A program made the translations under genes and the position numbers. Shown here one piece after another: positions 9,502 through 18,625 of a stretch of DNA of 64,000 nt (position 1 is the first letter of the stretch; every line of letters begins with the position of its first letter). The notes under the pieces were generated by a model, which made no database searches, had not been told where the DNA came from, and saw only the letters and a list, made by a program, of their open reading frames with translations. Source of the DNA: JABDIY01 sp963751955 (GTDB taxonomy: Bacteria; Actinomycetota; Acidimicrobiia; Acidimicrobiales; SZUA-35). The stretch spans positions 620,001 through 684,000 of the forward strand of contig CAVVWM010000011.1 of assembly GCA_963751955.1 (NCBI GenBank). The letters are read 5' to 3'.

Positions 9502-11499
9502 CTAGGGCCGCATCTGAAGCGGCTCGATGTCGTCGGCAGCATCGAAGTTGAAGACGTGTCCATAGAACCAGAGTTCTGCCTCCAAGCTACGAATCACATT
9601 GGGTGCTTGTCGAAACCCGTGTTGCTCTCCCTCGAAGACCAGGTAGGCGTGCGGAATCCCCTTTGCCGCAACAGCCTTCACGATGGCTTCACTCTGGCTG
9701 GGGGGAACCACCTCGTCCTCGTTCCCCTGCATCACAAGCAGCGGGCAGTTCAGTGATTCGGTGTGGTTGATAGGCGAACGGTCGAAGTAGACGGACTTCG
9801 CCTCGGGCCATGGCCCGATCAGGTTGTCCAGGTAGCGGCTCTCGAACTTGTGGGTCTCCTCGGCCAGCGCCTTGAGATCCGCAACTCCGTACAGGCTCGT
9901 CCCGGCGGCAAACACCTCGCTCTGTTCAAGAGCCGCCAGCACGGTGAATCCTCCTGCGGATCCTCCCCGGATAGCGATTCGATTTGGGTCCACACGTCCG
10001 GCGTCAGCGAGATTGGTTGCGGCAGCGATTACATCTTCCACGTCGACAACGCCCCACTGCCCGTTGAGAAGGCGGCGATAGTCGGTGCCATAGCCGGTGG
10101 AGCCGCCGTAGTTGACGTCGACCACAGCAAACCCTCGTGATGTCCAGTACTGGATCTTGAGGCTGAGTGCCGGATTCGAGTGCGAGGTCGGCCCCCCATG
10201 GCCCATGACAACCAAAGGCGGCAGTTCTGTTTCCGGGCCATCCAGCGAAGGGCCCGTGGGAGCATAGAAGAACCCATGAGCTGTACGACCTCGTTGGCTG
10301 GTGAATGTGACGGGCTCGGCATGGGAAAACCAAGTCGGAGCTATTCCCACATATGAGGGCGGGCGATGGACGACAGATTCGGCGGTGATTGTGTTGACCT
10401 GTTGGATGCTGACGAGAGCACTGGCTGAGGCGCTGGCAACAACCACCTCGTCATCGAGCGATGCGAAACCCACGATCGACGCGCAATCGAAGTCTTCCAG
10501 GATCCAAACCGAGCCATCGTCGGCGACGGTGCCCAGGCGGTCCCGGCCATTTCGCGTGAGCGAAACCACGATCTGTCCGTCGGACAACTCGGTCCAGTGC
10601 TGTGTTCCAAACTGCCATTGAGCGCCTCCGATTTCGCCGTCGGTCAGGGAAGTCACCGCCTGCGTACTGCTGGCACCAGGGCTCCAGCACCGCAGGTTCC
10701 ACCAACCGTTCTCATCGGAGGAGAAGACCAGATCACCGTTCCCCAGCCAATCGGCACCATGCACGGCGAGGCGGCCACCGCCGGCCACCAGCTGAGAGTT
10801 GCCCAGTCGGGCGTCGTGAAACAGCGGTGCCGCATGGAGTTCGGTACCGTCCCACGGCATGTTGGGATGATTCCAGCTGAACCAGGACAGCCAACCACCG
10901 TCCGGTGCTATGCGTGGACCAGCAACAAAATCGGGGCCGCTGACCAAGACTCTCATCTGGCTGGGATCATCGGCTGCCGAGCCGTCAGTAGGCAGTGCGA
11001 CGATCACATTCATCGCCTCACCGCCGTTGCTCTCCAGCGTGGATGGGTAGTGGTCTTCCATCACGCAGATCACGAACTCCCCATCGGGGGTTTCGCATCC
11101 GTCGGCGAATCTGATCCCGTGCCGGACCTCTGGATCAGGGGTGAGAGGCTGAGGTGTCGGGTCGCTGTCGGGGCCGGTGGTGAATCGATACAAACGCTGG
11201 TCATCCCAGTTCGCGAAATACGCAGCGCCAGGTTGACCGGGGCGGTGGGAACCCAGCCACCACGCTCGACCGCCATACTCGTGCACCGCGGTTCGAGCGT
11301 TGAACGGAGCGTCGATTCGATCAAGCCCATTGCGCACCAGCACTGTGCGTCCACCCTCGGCCGGTCGCAGTTCACTCCACCAGACTTCGGCGGTGTCCTC
11401 GAAGCCGCGGACCGCAGGTCCGTCGATGCCAACAGCACCGCTGGAGACGAGCTGGGCCGTCAGGGGCGATGGCCATGTGCCATAAGGAAGCCTTGGCAC
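9502..11499 (-). CDS. S9-family prolyl-oligopeptidase-type serine peptidase
   Basis: The 665-residue protein has an N-terminal seven-bladed propeller region (about residues 1-400) and a C-terminal alpha/beta-hydrolase domain. The nucleophile elbow is RGGSAGGFTVLAAL, the acid is in MQGNEDEVVPPSQSE and the His is in FEGEQHGFRQAP, the full Ser-Asp-His triad. VVMGHGGPTSHSNPAL supplies the oxyanion region, as in acylaminoacyl peptidases and dipeptidyl peptidases. No signal peptide is seen, so it is probably cytoplasmic and cleaves short peptides. The GTG start lies five bases after the aspC stop codon on the same strand, so translation is likely coupled. Substrate preference cannot be read from the sequence. 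Confidence 0.93.
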   Translation of the reverse strand: MPRLPYGTWPSPLTAQLVSSGAVGIDGPAVRGFEDTAEVWWSELRPAEGGRTVLVRNGLDRIDAPFNARTAVHEYGGRAWWLGSHRPGQPGAAYFANWDDQRLYRFTTGPDSDPTPQPLTPDPEVRHGIRFADGCETPDGEFVICVMEDHYPSTLESNGGEAMNVIVALPTDGSAADDPSQMRVLVSGPDFVAGPRIAPDGGWLSWFSWNHPNMPWDGTELHAAPLFHDARLGNSQLVAGGGRLAVHGADWLGNGDLVFSSDENGWWNLRCWSPGASSTQAVTSLTDGEIGGAQWQFGTQHWTELSDGQIVVSLTRNGRDRLGTVADDGSVWILEDFDCASIVGFASLDDEVVVASASASALVSIQQVNTITAESVVHRPPSYVGIAPTWFSHAEPVTFTSQRGRTAHGFFYAPTGPSLDGPETELPPLVVMGHGGPTSHSNPALSLKIQYWTSRGFAVVDVNYGGSTGYGTDYRRLLNGQWGVVDVEDVIAAATNLADAGRVDPNRIAIRGGSAGGFTVLAALEQSEVFAAGTSLYGVADLKALAEETHKFESRYLDNLIGPWPEAKSVYFDRSPINHTESLNCPLLVMQGNEDEVVPPSQSEAIVKAVAAKGIPHAYLVFEGEQHGFRQAPNVIRSLEAELWFYGHVFNFDAADDIEPLQMRP

Positions 11500-11504
11500 G
11501 ACGG

Positions 11505-12703
11505 TCAGCCGTTGATCAGGGTGGACAGCCGGTCCAGACCCTCGACGAGGTCGTCGTCTCCGAGTGCATATGAGAAACGCCCGTACCCGGGCGATCCGAA
11601 CGCCTCGCCGGGAACGAAGGCCACATTGGCCTGCTCCAATGCAACATCGGCCAACTGGAGTGTGGACTCGATTTGGATTCCACCCATGGAGCGGCCCATC
11701 ACCCCCTCAAAGCTGGGAAAAGCGTAAAAGGCACCCTGGGGCTTCAGACATTCCACGCCGGACATGCCGTCGAGTTTGCTCCACATCGTGATTCGTCGAC
11801 GATCGAAGTGGTTTCGCATCTCGTGGACGGCGGAGAGGTCGCCCGCAACCGCTGCCAGCGCTGCCGCCTGCGCGACGTTGCACACGTTGGAGGTCTGATG
11901 AGACTGGAGAGAGGTCAGGCTCTTTGCCACGTCCGAGGGAGCAATGACCCAGCCAACACGCCACCCGGTCATCGCATAGGTTTTGGCGACGCCATTGAGG
12001 ATCAGGCAGCGATCAGCGATCTCGGGAACGAGCGTCGGCATGCTGTGAAAGGTGTTGTCGTCGTACACCAGGTGCTCGTAGATCTCATCGGTCAACACCC
12101 AAATATCGTTGGCGGCGGCCCACTTGCCGATCTCGGTGATCTCGTTCTTGGTGTAGACCGCCCCGCTGGGGTTGCTCGGGCTCACGAAGATCAACGCTTT
12201 GGTACGGGGAGTCCGCGCCGCCTCGAGCGAATCAACGCTGGCCCTGAAACCGGTGTGGATTGATGTCGCCACGAACACCGGCACCCCACCGGCCAAGCGA
12301 ACGGGCTCGGGATATGTGGTCCAGTACGGCGTGGGGATCATCACTTCGTCCCCTGGGTTCACAACAGCGGCGATGGCGTTGTAGACCGCGTGTTTGCCGC
12401 CGTTGGTTACCACTACTTGGGACGGATCTGCATCGAACCCGCTATCGCGTTTGGTCTTGGCGGCTATGGCGGCCTTCAGCTCAGGCTGACCACCAGCAGG
12501 GGTGTATTTGTGTGCTGCTGGGTCCCGGCAAGCATCGACCGCAGCATCGACGATGTAGTCCGGTGTTGCAAATCCGGCTCGCCGGCACCGAATCCGATCA
12601 CCGGCTTGCCGGCGGCCCGAAGCTCCTTGGCCTTGGCGGTGATGGCCAATGTGGCCGAAGGGGCGATGGATCGGACACGAACAGACACACGACCGGTTGA
12701 CAT
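11505..12703 (-). CDS. aspC: Class I aspartate-type aminotransferase, broken by a one-base deletion
   Basis: This PLP aminotransferase (transfer between aspartate or a similar amino acid and 2-oxoglutarate) is split into two frames. The first frame carries MSTGRVSVRVRSIAPSATL and GFGAGEPD, then drifts to a stop near 12476. The second carries VTNGGKHAVYNA, PTPYWTTYPEPV and the PLP-lysine motif GVAKTYAMTGWRVGWV. Adding one base at the AAA run around 12569-12573 restores HKYTPAGGQPELKAAIA between them and gives exactly 399 residues, the normal length. Every core motif is intact, so a sequencing indel is likelier than decay. It is followed by the S9 peptidase. Substrate specificity could also be another amino acid. 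Confidence 0.88.
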
Positions 12704-12828
12704 GGCGATCAGGCTAACGACCATTCCCCCGCGGGGCGCCCGCTCCACGGAGGTTCCGTTGGATTCGCTCGTACCTGTGGGCCCACGTGCTCACTCACCC
12801 GCCAGGGCGACGCGCCAAAGAGTTTCGA

Positions 12829-13242
12829 TTACCCCGCTTCGTTGGCGGCTTCGAAGTTGAGGCTGGCGGAATTCATGCAGAAGCGGTCGCCTGTCGGGGC
12901 CGGGCCGTCTGGGAACACGTGGCCGAGATGGGCCCCGCAGGTTGTGCACGTCGCCTCGATCCTCACCATTCCGAGAGTCCGGTCCTCGTGTGTCTGTACC
13001 AGATCATCGCTGATCGGCTTCCAGAAACTGGGCCACCCTGACCCGCTTTCGAATTTGGTATCGCTCTCAAACAGGGGTGTGTCGCACACAACGCAGCTGT
13101 AGGTGCCGTTTGCCTTGTTATCCCAGTAGCAGCCGGTGAAGGCCCGTTCTGTTCCCGCCTCTTGTGTGACGTGGAACTGCTCGTCGGTCAGCTTGGCCCG
13201 CAGCTCGTCGTGGGTGAATGTCTTGGTCGGGGAATCACTCAT
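12829..13242 (-). CDS. msrB: Peptide-methionine (R)-S-oxide reductase
   Basis: MsrB reduces the R epimer of methionine sulfoxide in proteins. From the ATG at 13242 (MSDSPTKTF) it is 137 residues, the family norm. Two zinc-binding CxxC pairs (CVVC and CTTCGAHLGH), the substrate loop GSGWPSFWKPI and the catalytic Cys in RFCMNSASL are all present, so it is a zinc-containing thiol enzyme. An in-frame ATG at 13326 overlaps the stop of the upstream oxygenase gene by four bases (ATGA) and would add a 28-residue extension; that arrangement suggests coupled translation and leaves the start open. No ribosome-binding site is decisive for either. Confidence 0.94.
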   Translation of the reverse strand: MSDSPTKTFTHDELRAKLTDEQFHVTQEAGTERAFTGCYWDNKANGTYSCVVCDTPLFESDTKFESGSGWPSFWKPISDDLVQTHEDRTLGMVRIEATCTTCGAHLGHVFPDGPAPTGDRFCMNSASLNFEAANEAG

Positions 13243-13322
13243 GCCTGTGTAACGGTAGGAGACCTTTGGTTGTTCCCACCCAAAGAGCCGCGACAGCAGA
13301 TCCACCAGCGGCGCAAAGACAA

Positions 13323-14291
13323 TCATTCGACTCGGCGGGCAGCTTCTACGAGGTTGATCTCGTACAACACCTGATTGAGTCGATCATCAGCCTCGATCGG
13401 CGCGAACCGCTGTGGGTTCTCGGGCGAGATGCAGCTGCTCACCGGCGAGAGGACCGTCCACGGAGTCGGATGGCAGAACTGCACAACGCTGTAGCGATCG
13501 CCTGGCTGATCAGGGTCGGCAACGACCCGGTGCCGACCGCTGGGAATGACTCCATTTGTGAAGTGCTCCAGCATGATGCCGGTATTGATGATGACTCCGT
13601 CCTCGGGTGGTACCGCATCTACCCACGAATCGTCGACCAGAACTTGCAGCCCCCGAGCTGTCGCTCTGGGTAGCGCGGTGACGAGGTTGATGTCGGCGTG
13701 GTCGGCGGCCCACACATGCTCGTCCCCTGGAGACAGCTCCATTGCCGGATAGTGGATCGCCCTGGTGAGCGTGGTGCCGTCGGTCGTCATCGTGTCGAAG
13801 AAGTTCTCATGGCACCCGATCCCCAGTGCGATGATCCGAAGGAACCGCCGCTGGAGCTCCTCAACCGAGTCAGAAAACGAGTGCAGCACCTTTGTAATAC
13901 CCCGAACTTGCTCCTCGGGGAGGACCTGGGAGGGGTACCGCCTGGGGTACTTCACCTGGAGAGGATGCCCGGGCGGCATCTCCCGACCCCAGTTGAGCAT
14001 TTCCTTCCAGTCCGGCACATCAGCCACAGCTGCGGTTTCAACCAGCAAGCCGGTGTAGCCGGTCTGTCCATGGGTTCCAGGTGCGTGTGCCTGCGCTTTC
14101 GCCTCGGCGGGAAGCTCGAAGAACTCGCGCAACATTCCGTACGCGGTGTCGAGCAGATCCTGGCTGAGGTCATGGCTTGTGTACACGAAGCCGGTGGCGA
14201 GGCTGCGCCGAACGCCATCGACCACGGCTCGACGCTGACCATCGGTACCTGTCTCGAAACCTAGAAGGTCTACATCGAGGATCTCAGCCAT
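13323..14291 (-). CDS. 2-oxoglutarate/Fe(II)-dependent oxygenase, isopenicillin-N-synthase-like
   Basis: This 322-residue member of the DIOX/IPNS-like superfamily has an N-terminal DIOX_N-type region (FVYTSHDL, MLREFFELPAEAKAQ) and a C-terminal jelly-roll. The iron facial triad is visible as H-x-D in WAADHADINLVTAL and the distal His in SGRHRVVADP, with the co-substrate-binding RxS in GDRYSVVQF. Such enzymes hydroxylate, desaturate or cyclise small molecules, or form ethylene; the substrate here cannot be assigned. It is in a minus-strand run between a cyclophilin gene and msrB and overlaps the longer msrB start by four bases. Confidence 0.88.
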   Translation of the reverse strand: MAEILDVDLLGFETGTDGQRRAVVDGVRRSLATGFVYTSHDLSQDLLDTAYGMLREFFELPAEAKAQAHAPGTHGQTGYTGLLVETAAVADVPDWKEMLNWGREMPPGHPLQVKYPRRYPSQVLPEEQVRGITKVLHSFSDSVEELQRRFLRIIALGIGCHENFFDTMTTDGTTLTRAIHYPAMELSPGDEHVWAADHADINLVTALPRATARGLQVLVDDSWVDAVPPEDGVIINTGIMLEHFTNGVIPSGRHRVVADPDQPGDRYSVVQFCHPTPWTVLSPVSSCISPENPQRFAPIEADDRLNQVLYEINLVEAARRVE

Positions 14292-14307
14292 GGATCTGCT
14301 CCCTTCG

Positions 14308-14880
14308 TCAGTCGTCGTGCTCTGTGATAGTGACCGTGTTCATGGTGACAGGCGTCTTGGGCCGGTCCTGCCGGTCCGTTGGCACCTTCTCGATGCGGTC
14401 GACAATTTCCATACCCTTCACAACCTGTCCGAACAGGCTGTATGCCGGAGGCAGTCCGACACCGGATCCGCCCGAAATGATGAAGAACTGGCTTCCGTTC
14501 GTGTTGGGCCCGGCGTTGGCCATGGCCAGAGAACCAAGCTGGTATTGACCGGGCTTGGGAAGCTCATCCTGGAAGCGATACCCCGGTCCGCCGCTGCCGC
14601 TGCCCTCTGGGTCGCCACCCTGGCACATGAATCCCTGGATGATTCGATGGAACACCAGACCCTCGTAGTAGTGGTAGCGAGCAAGGCTGACGAAATTGTT
14701 CACGGTGACAGGAGCCTGAGCGGAGTTGAGGCTGATCACAACGTCACCAAGCTCGTCGGTGCCGTGGCTGATGTTCAGTGTGGCCGTGTAACGCTTTGAC
14801 GGATCGATACACATGTCGAATGATGAGTCGAACGTTGTTTGCCTAGGGCTCGAACCATCGGCGTTGGGGCATTCGGGCAC
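14308..14880 (-). CDS. Cyclophilin-type peptidyl-prolyl cis-trans isomerase
   Basis: The 190-residue cyclophilin catalyses proline isomerisation during protein folding. Its core contains NFVSLARYHYYEGLVFHRII with the catalytic Arg in FHRI, then QGGDPEGSGSGGPGYRFQDE, SLAMANAGPNTNGSQFFI and PPAYSLFGQVVKGMEIVD. An N-terminal stretch of about 25 residues with two cysteines precedes the domain; no signal peptide or lipobox is evident, so a cytoplasmic location is likely. It is 16 bp upstream of the oxygenase gene on the same strand and probably in the same transcript. Confidence 0.94.
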   Translation of the reverse strand: MPECPNADGSSPRQTTFDSSFDMCIDPSKRYTATLNISHGTDELGDVVISLNSAQAPVTVNNFVSLARYHYYEGLVFHRIIQGFMCQGGDPEGSGSGGPGYRFQDELPKPGQYQLGSLAMANAGPNTNGSQFFIISGGSGVGLPPAYSLFGQVVKGMEIVDRIEKVPTDRQDRPKTPVTMNTVTITEHDD

Positions 14881-14931
14881 GGAATTCTCCTTCGAAAGAC
14901 GAGCCGTCAGGATACGGCGCCGAAACTCGGG

Positions 14932-16206
14932 TCAGCTGAGCGAAAGCTGGCGCAGCTGATATTCAACAGCCAAGAAGCCTTCAGCTGAGGTCACACACAC
15001 CGGGTCGCCGACGTACAGGTCGCCGTCGGGCGCAAATGCCAGAGGGATCCTGCCCCAGGTGATGTAGTCCTCGTCGGTGCAGCCGAGTGCCGCTGCCTTG
15101 CCCAGGCTCACGGTTTCTCTGCTGGCCAGATCGTGAACGAACGCCTCTGTGCCGACTGAAAACGCTAGACGGCTACTGTCGTCGCGCCACACGAGCTGAA
15201 GCGAACGGCCTTCAGCAATCCTGCTCACGAAGCCGGTGTCCATGTCGAGCAGCTCGATCCTGCCGACGTCGCCCTCGTGGAAGACAGAATCCCAGATCGC
15301 CAGCTGGGATGCGTCCGGACTGAGCGCAAAATCGTTGGCCGAGAATCGTCGCTCATCCGAAGACCCCCTGGCAAGCAGTACAACGAAGGGCTCGTCCCCC
15401 CACTCGGCGAAGATCTGAGTTCCATCGGGGGTTCGGATCGCGCCGTAGCTGAACTTGTCCAACCTTGCGAACAGCGTGCTTTCCCCGGTCCGGGGGTTCA
15501 CCAGATACTCCTCGATCGTCGTGTCCGGATCAGGTGCGTCGTCGCCCGGATCGCCAATACTGTCAGATCTGCCGCTGAGAGTCATGGTGATGAAGCCGTC
15601 AGCATTCCATGTTGCGTCGCCTGCAAGTACGTCTTGAGTGTCGATCTCGACGGCACTCACAAGCTCGAGCGAGGGATCGACATCGTAGACCGTCACGCCC
15701 CCCAAAAATCCTTCGCAACTACTTACTTCGAGCAGTTGCCGCCGATTCGGCGAAGCTGTCACCTCACCGGCGTACTGGAACACGTCGCCTCCAATTGAGG
15801 TGGGACTAATCGTTCCGCCTGCGGCGACTGTGGCGAAATAACTCGCCGGAAGACCTTCACAACCCAATGAGTTGGGATCAAACACGGTGCCCAGGAGTGT
15901 GCCATCGTTGTCGGCCAAAATCAGGGACGACAACGCCACTTGGCGATCAAGATCTGCGGTGACCCTGAGACCCTCGAGCGCGGTTGTGGGAGGTTGGGTC
16001 GTACTGCTGGATGGCACTTCAGTAGTCGACGTTGACGTTTCGGGTGCAGTTGTCACACTCACCGAGGTTGAGGTACTCGACGAACTCGTCCCGGTGGGGC
16101 CCGGGGGCACCGAGTCGATGGTCGCAACGGGCTCTTGCGAACCACATCCGGCAAGCATGAGGATCGAACCAAACAGAAGCACAGGGAGCCTGTGCACGAA
16201 TCGCAT
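14932..16206 (-). CDS. Lipoprotein with Thr/Ser-rich linker and TolB-like propeller region
   Basis: This is a roughly 424-residue secreted lipoprotein. MRFVHRLPVLLFGSILMLAG leads to the lipobox Cys, then a linker of about 50 residues made almost only of Ser, Thr, Pro and Val, which probably spans the cell wall. The folded part has repeated units such as FALSPDASQLAIWD and LAFSVGTEAFVHDL that look like WD40/TolB-type blades. The ATG at 16206 is chosen because it gives a proper signal peptide; the frame stays open further upstream but without one. I recognise no enzymatic motif. Related Thr/Ser-rich lipoproteins occur at 33.5, 41.5, 57.2 and 60.2 kb. Confidence 0.75.
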   Translation of the reverse strand: MRFVHRLPVLLFGSILMLAGCGSQEPVATIDSVPPGPTGTSSSSTSTSVSVTTAPETSTSTTEVPSSSTTQPPTTALEGLRVTADLDRQVALSSLILADNDGTLLGTVFDPNSLGCEGLPASYFATVAAGGTISPTSIGGDVFQYAGEVTASPNRRQLLEVSSCEGFLGGVTVYDVDPSLELVSAVEIDTQDVLAGDATWNADGFITMTLSGRSDSIGDPGDDAPDPDTTIEEYLVNPRTGESTLFARLDKFSYGAIRTPDGTQIFAEWGDEPFVVLLARGSSDERRFSANDFALSPDASQLAIWDSVFHEGDVGRIELLDMDTGFVSRIAEGRSLQLVWRDDSSRLAFSVGTEAFVHDLASRETVSLGKAAALGCTDEDYITWGRIPLAFAPDGDLYVGDPVCVTSAEGFLAVEYQLRQLSLS

Positions 16207-16361
16207 CGGCTCATTGTGGCCGAAGAAGTGACCGAGGTGGTGGGTGTCAGCAATGCCGCCGCAGGCAACACCGACACCCACACCCGTACCTTGATAGCGC
16301 CAGGCGCCACATCCGCGAAAATGGAGGGCCGCAATAACGTCCGAAGGGCCTCACTATTCGC

Positions 16362-17693
16362 TCAGATCACATCCTTTGCGGCCCGAAAGCCTTGTTCGAG
16401 ATCCGCGATGATGTCGTCGATTGATTCAAGTCCAACGCTGAGCCGAATCAAGCCGGGCTCAACACCGGTTGTAGCCTGTTCCTCCTCGGACAGCTGGCTA
16501 TGGGTGGTGGACGCTGGATGGATCACCAAGCTGCGCACATCTCCAATGTTGGCAACATGACTGTGCAGCTGAAGCGCGTTAACGAACCGCTCTCCCGCTT
16601 CGCGACCACCCTTGACAACGAAACTGGGAACTGACCCGAAACCTCGACCCTGGGTGTATTTGAGTGCAGGTTCGTGCCAAGGTGAGGAGCTGAGCCCAGC
16701 GAAATTCACCCGCTCGACCTCGGCTCGCTGTTCGAGCCACAGGGCGACTTCGAGTGCGTTCTGTACGTGTCGCTCCATGCGAAGGCTCAAGGTCTCGAGA
16801 CCTTGAAGGATCAGGAAGCTGTTGAACGGGCTGATCGCTGGCCCGAGATCACGAAGCAGTTGCACTCGAGCTTTCGCGATGAAGGCACCGTGCCCGAGCA
16901 TTGGCCAATACGTGAGCCCGTGGTAGCTCGGATCGGGTTCGTTGTAGTTCGGGTACTTCGCCGCATCTGAGAACTCGAAACTCCCTCCGTCAACGATCAC
17001 TCCTCCGATGCTCGTGCCGTGCCCACCAATGAACTTGGTGGCGGAGTGAACCACGATGTCGGCTCCCCACTCGAGAGGGCGAATCAAATAGGGGCTTGCC
17101 ACCGTGTTGTCGATGATCAGCGGAACCCCGGCGGCATGGGCAACCCCCGATACCGCTTCGATGTCGAGCACGTTGTTCTTGGGGTTTCCTATGCTCTCGC
17201 CGTAGAAGAGCTTGGTGTTGGGCTGGACGGCGGCTTCCCATGCGGCGGGATCATCCATGTCATCAACGAAGGATGTCTCGATGCCGTATTTTGGGAGGGT
17301 GTAGTGCAGCAGATTGTAGGTGCCGCCGTACAGGGCGGCGCCGGCAACGATGTGATCGCCGGCCTCGGCGATATTGAGGATTGCAGTGGTTTCTGCCGCT
17401 TGGCCCGACGCAACGGCCAGAGCACCGGGCACTCCGGCGGCTGTTTCGCTGAGCCCTCTTTCGAGAGCGGCGATGCGTGTTTCCAGAACTCCTTGGGTGG
17501 GGTTCATGATCCGGGTGTAGATGTTTCCCGGCTCGCCGAGAGCGAAAAGATTTGCGGCGTGAGCTGAGTCACGGAACTGGTAGGCGGTGGTCTGATAGAT
17601 CGGCACTGCCCTTGATCCGGTAGCCGAATCAGGCTCTTGGCCAGCGTGAATCTGAAGCGTTTCGAAACCTGGGGACTGAGGGGTATCGGTCAT
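16362..17693 (-). CDS. metY: O-acetylhomoserine sulfhydrylase (copy 1)
   Basis: This PLP enzyme makes homocysteine from O-acetyl-L-homoserine and sulfide. It has the Cys/Met metabolism fold: FETLQIHAGQEPDSATGSRA at the start, PIYQTTAYQF, YTRIMNPTQGVLE, the PLP-binding lysine in VVHSATKFIGGHGTSIGG and a C-terminal LVIHPASTTHSQL that is characteristic of MetY rather than MetB/MetC. From the ATG at 17693 it has 443 residues, typical for MetY; a GTG four codons upstream is an alternative. A second, diverged copy is at 27.5-28.8 kb. It lies 70 bp downstream of the enoyl-CoA hydratase on the same strand. No S-adenosylmethionine riboswitch is visible upstream. Confidence 0.93.
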   Translation of the reverse strand: MTDTPQSPGFETLQIHAGQEPDSATGSRAVPIYQTTAYQFRDSAHAANLFALGEPGNIYTRIMNPTQGVLETRIAALERGLSETAAGVPGALAVASGQAAETTAILNIAEAGDHIVAGAALYGGTYNLLHYTLPKYGIETSFVDDMDDPAAWEAAVQPNTKLFYGESIGNPKNNVLDIEAVSGVAHAAGVPLIIDNTVASPYLIRPLEWGADIVVHSATKFIGGHGTSIGGVIVDGGSFEFSDAAKYPNYNEPDPSYHGLTYWPMLGHGAFIAKARVQLLRDLGPAISPFNSFLILQGLETLSLRMERHVQNALEVALWLEQRAEVERVNFAGLSSSPWHEPALKYTQGRGFGSVPSFVVKGGREAGERFVNALQLHSHVANIGDVRSLVIHPASTTHSQLSEEEQATTGVEPGLIRLSVGLESIDDIIADLEQGFRAAKDVI

Positions 17694-17763
17694 GGGTCTG
17701 GACACTAACCAATTCCCGACTTATTCCATGGGGTGTACCAACATTTCCTTCGAAATGTCTGTT

Positions 17764-18555
17764 CTACCGATGAGTGAAGTTCGCTTTGCCGGGGCCGTGT
17801 TCTAGGAAGCTCTTTATGCCGATCACGGCGTCATCAGTCTTGAAGCTCTCGATGAACTCTCGTTTCTCGACCTCGATTGCCTCGGGAATATCGACGTTGA
17901 GGCCACCCATGATCGATCGCTTGACGTTTTTGAGCGCCGCAGGACCCTTCGCATACATCTCGGCCATGTCGAGCGCTCTGTCAAAGACCTCGCTGTCGGG
18001 ATACACCGCCGACACCAAACCGATGGCCAGAGCTTCTTCGGCCTTCACTTGCCGACCGGTGTAGTTGAGCTCTTTGCTCTTGGTCACACCGACAAGGCGG
18101 GTCAATCGTTGAGTGCCGCCAGCTCCGGGGGTGATGCCAAGCAGAATCTCGGGCTGACCAAAGATGGCGCCTTCGCCACACACACGGAAATCGGTGGACA
18201 TGCTCACCTCACAACCCCCACCCAGAGCGAAGCCATTCACCGCAGAAATCGTGATCTGGTCGAGACCTTCGATTGTGAGCAATGCCTCGTTCAGCGGATT
18301 GGTCATGACTGTGGGATCCCGCTCCTCCGGCGGTCCATCAGAGGGGAATTCGCCAATGTCCGCGCCGGCTGCGAAGAAGCGAGGTCCGCCCCACATCACG
18401 ACGGCCCGAAGATCCGCTCTCGCTTTCAGACCGACGGCAACCTCTAGAAGTTCAAGGCTCAACTGACCCGAGATCGCATTGACTTTGGGCCGGTCGATTC
18501 GGATGACCCCGACCCCGTCTCGCTCGGTCTCTTCAAGGTTCACAAACTCTCCCAT
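17764..18555 (-). CDS. Enoyl-CoA hydratase/isomerase family protein
   Basis: A crotonase-fold protein of 263 residues. The oxyanion-hole segments are RFFAAGADIGEF and NGFALGGGCEVSMSTDFRV, and the usual hydratase acid positions fall in GQPEILLGITPGAGGTQRLTRLVG, supporting hydration of trans-2-enoyl-CoA in beta-oxidation. The start at 18555 is supported by an AGGAAGAGG element a few bases upstream; longer readings extend into untranslated sequence. glpD lies 70 bp upstream on the same strand. Acyl-chain specificity cannot be inferred. Confidence 0.92.
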   Translation of the reverse strand: MGEFVNLEETERDGVGVIRIDRPKVNAISGQLSLELLEVAVGLKARADLRAVVMWGGPRFFAAGADIGEFPSDGPPEERDPTVMTNPLNEALLTIEGLDQITISAVNGFALGGGCEVSMSTDFRVCGEGAIFGQPEILLGITPGAGGTQRLTRLVGVTKSKELNYTGRQVKAEEALAIGLVSAVYPDSEVFDRALDMAEMYAKGPAALKNVKRSIMGGLNVDIPEAIEVEKREFIESFKTDDAVIGIKSFLEHGPGKANFTHR

Positions 18556-18625
18556 GCGCCTCTTCCTAGCATGGGCTCGGCTGCGTTCGATAATCTCGAT
18601 CGATGGCGTTTCCCGGGCGGGTTTC

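Noticed and set aside
11505..12748. Programmed ribosomal frameshift in aspC
   Set aside because: The slip would be at a plain AAA run without a heptameric slippery site or a following pseudoknot, and aminotransferases are not known to need it. A deletion error is simpler.
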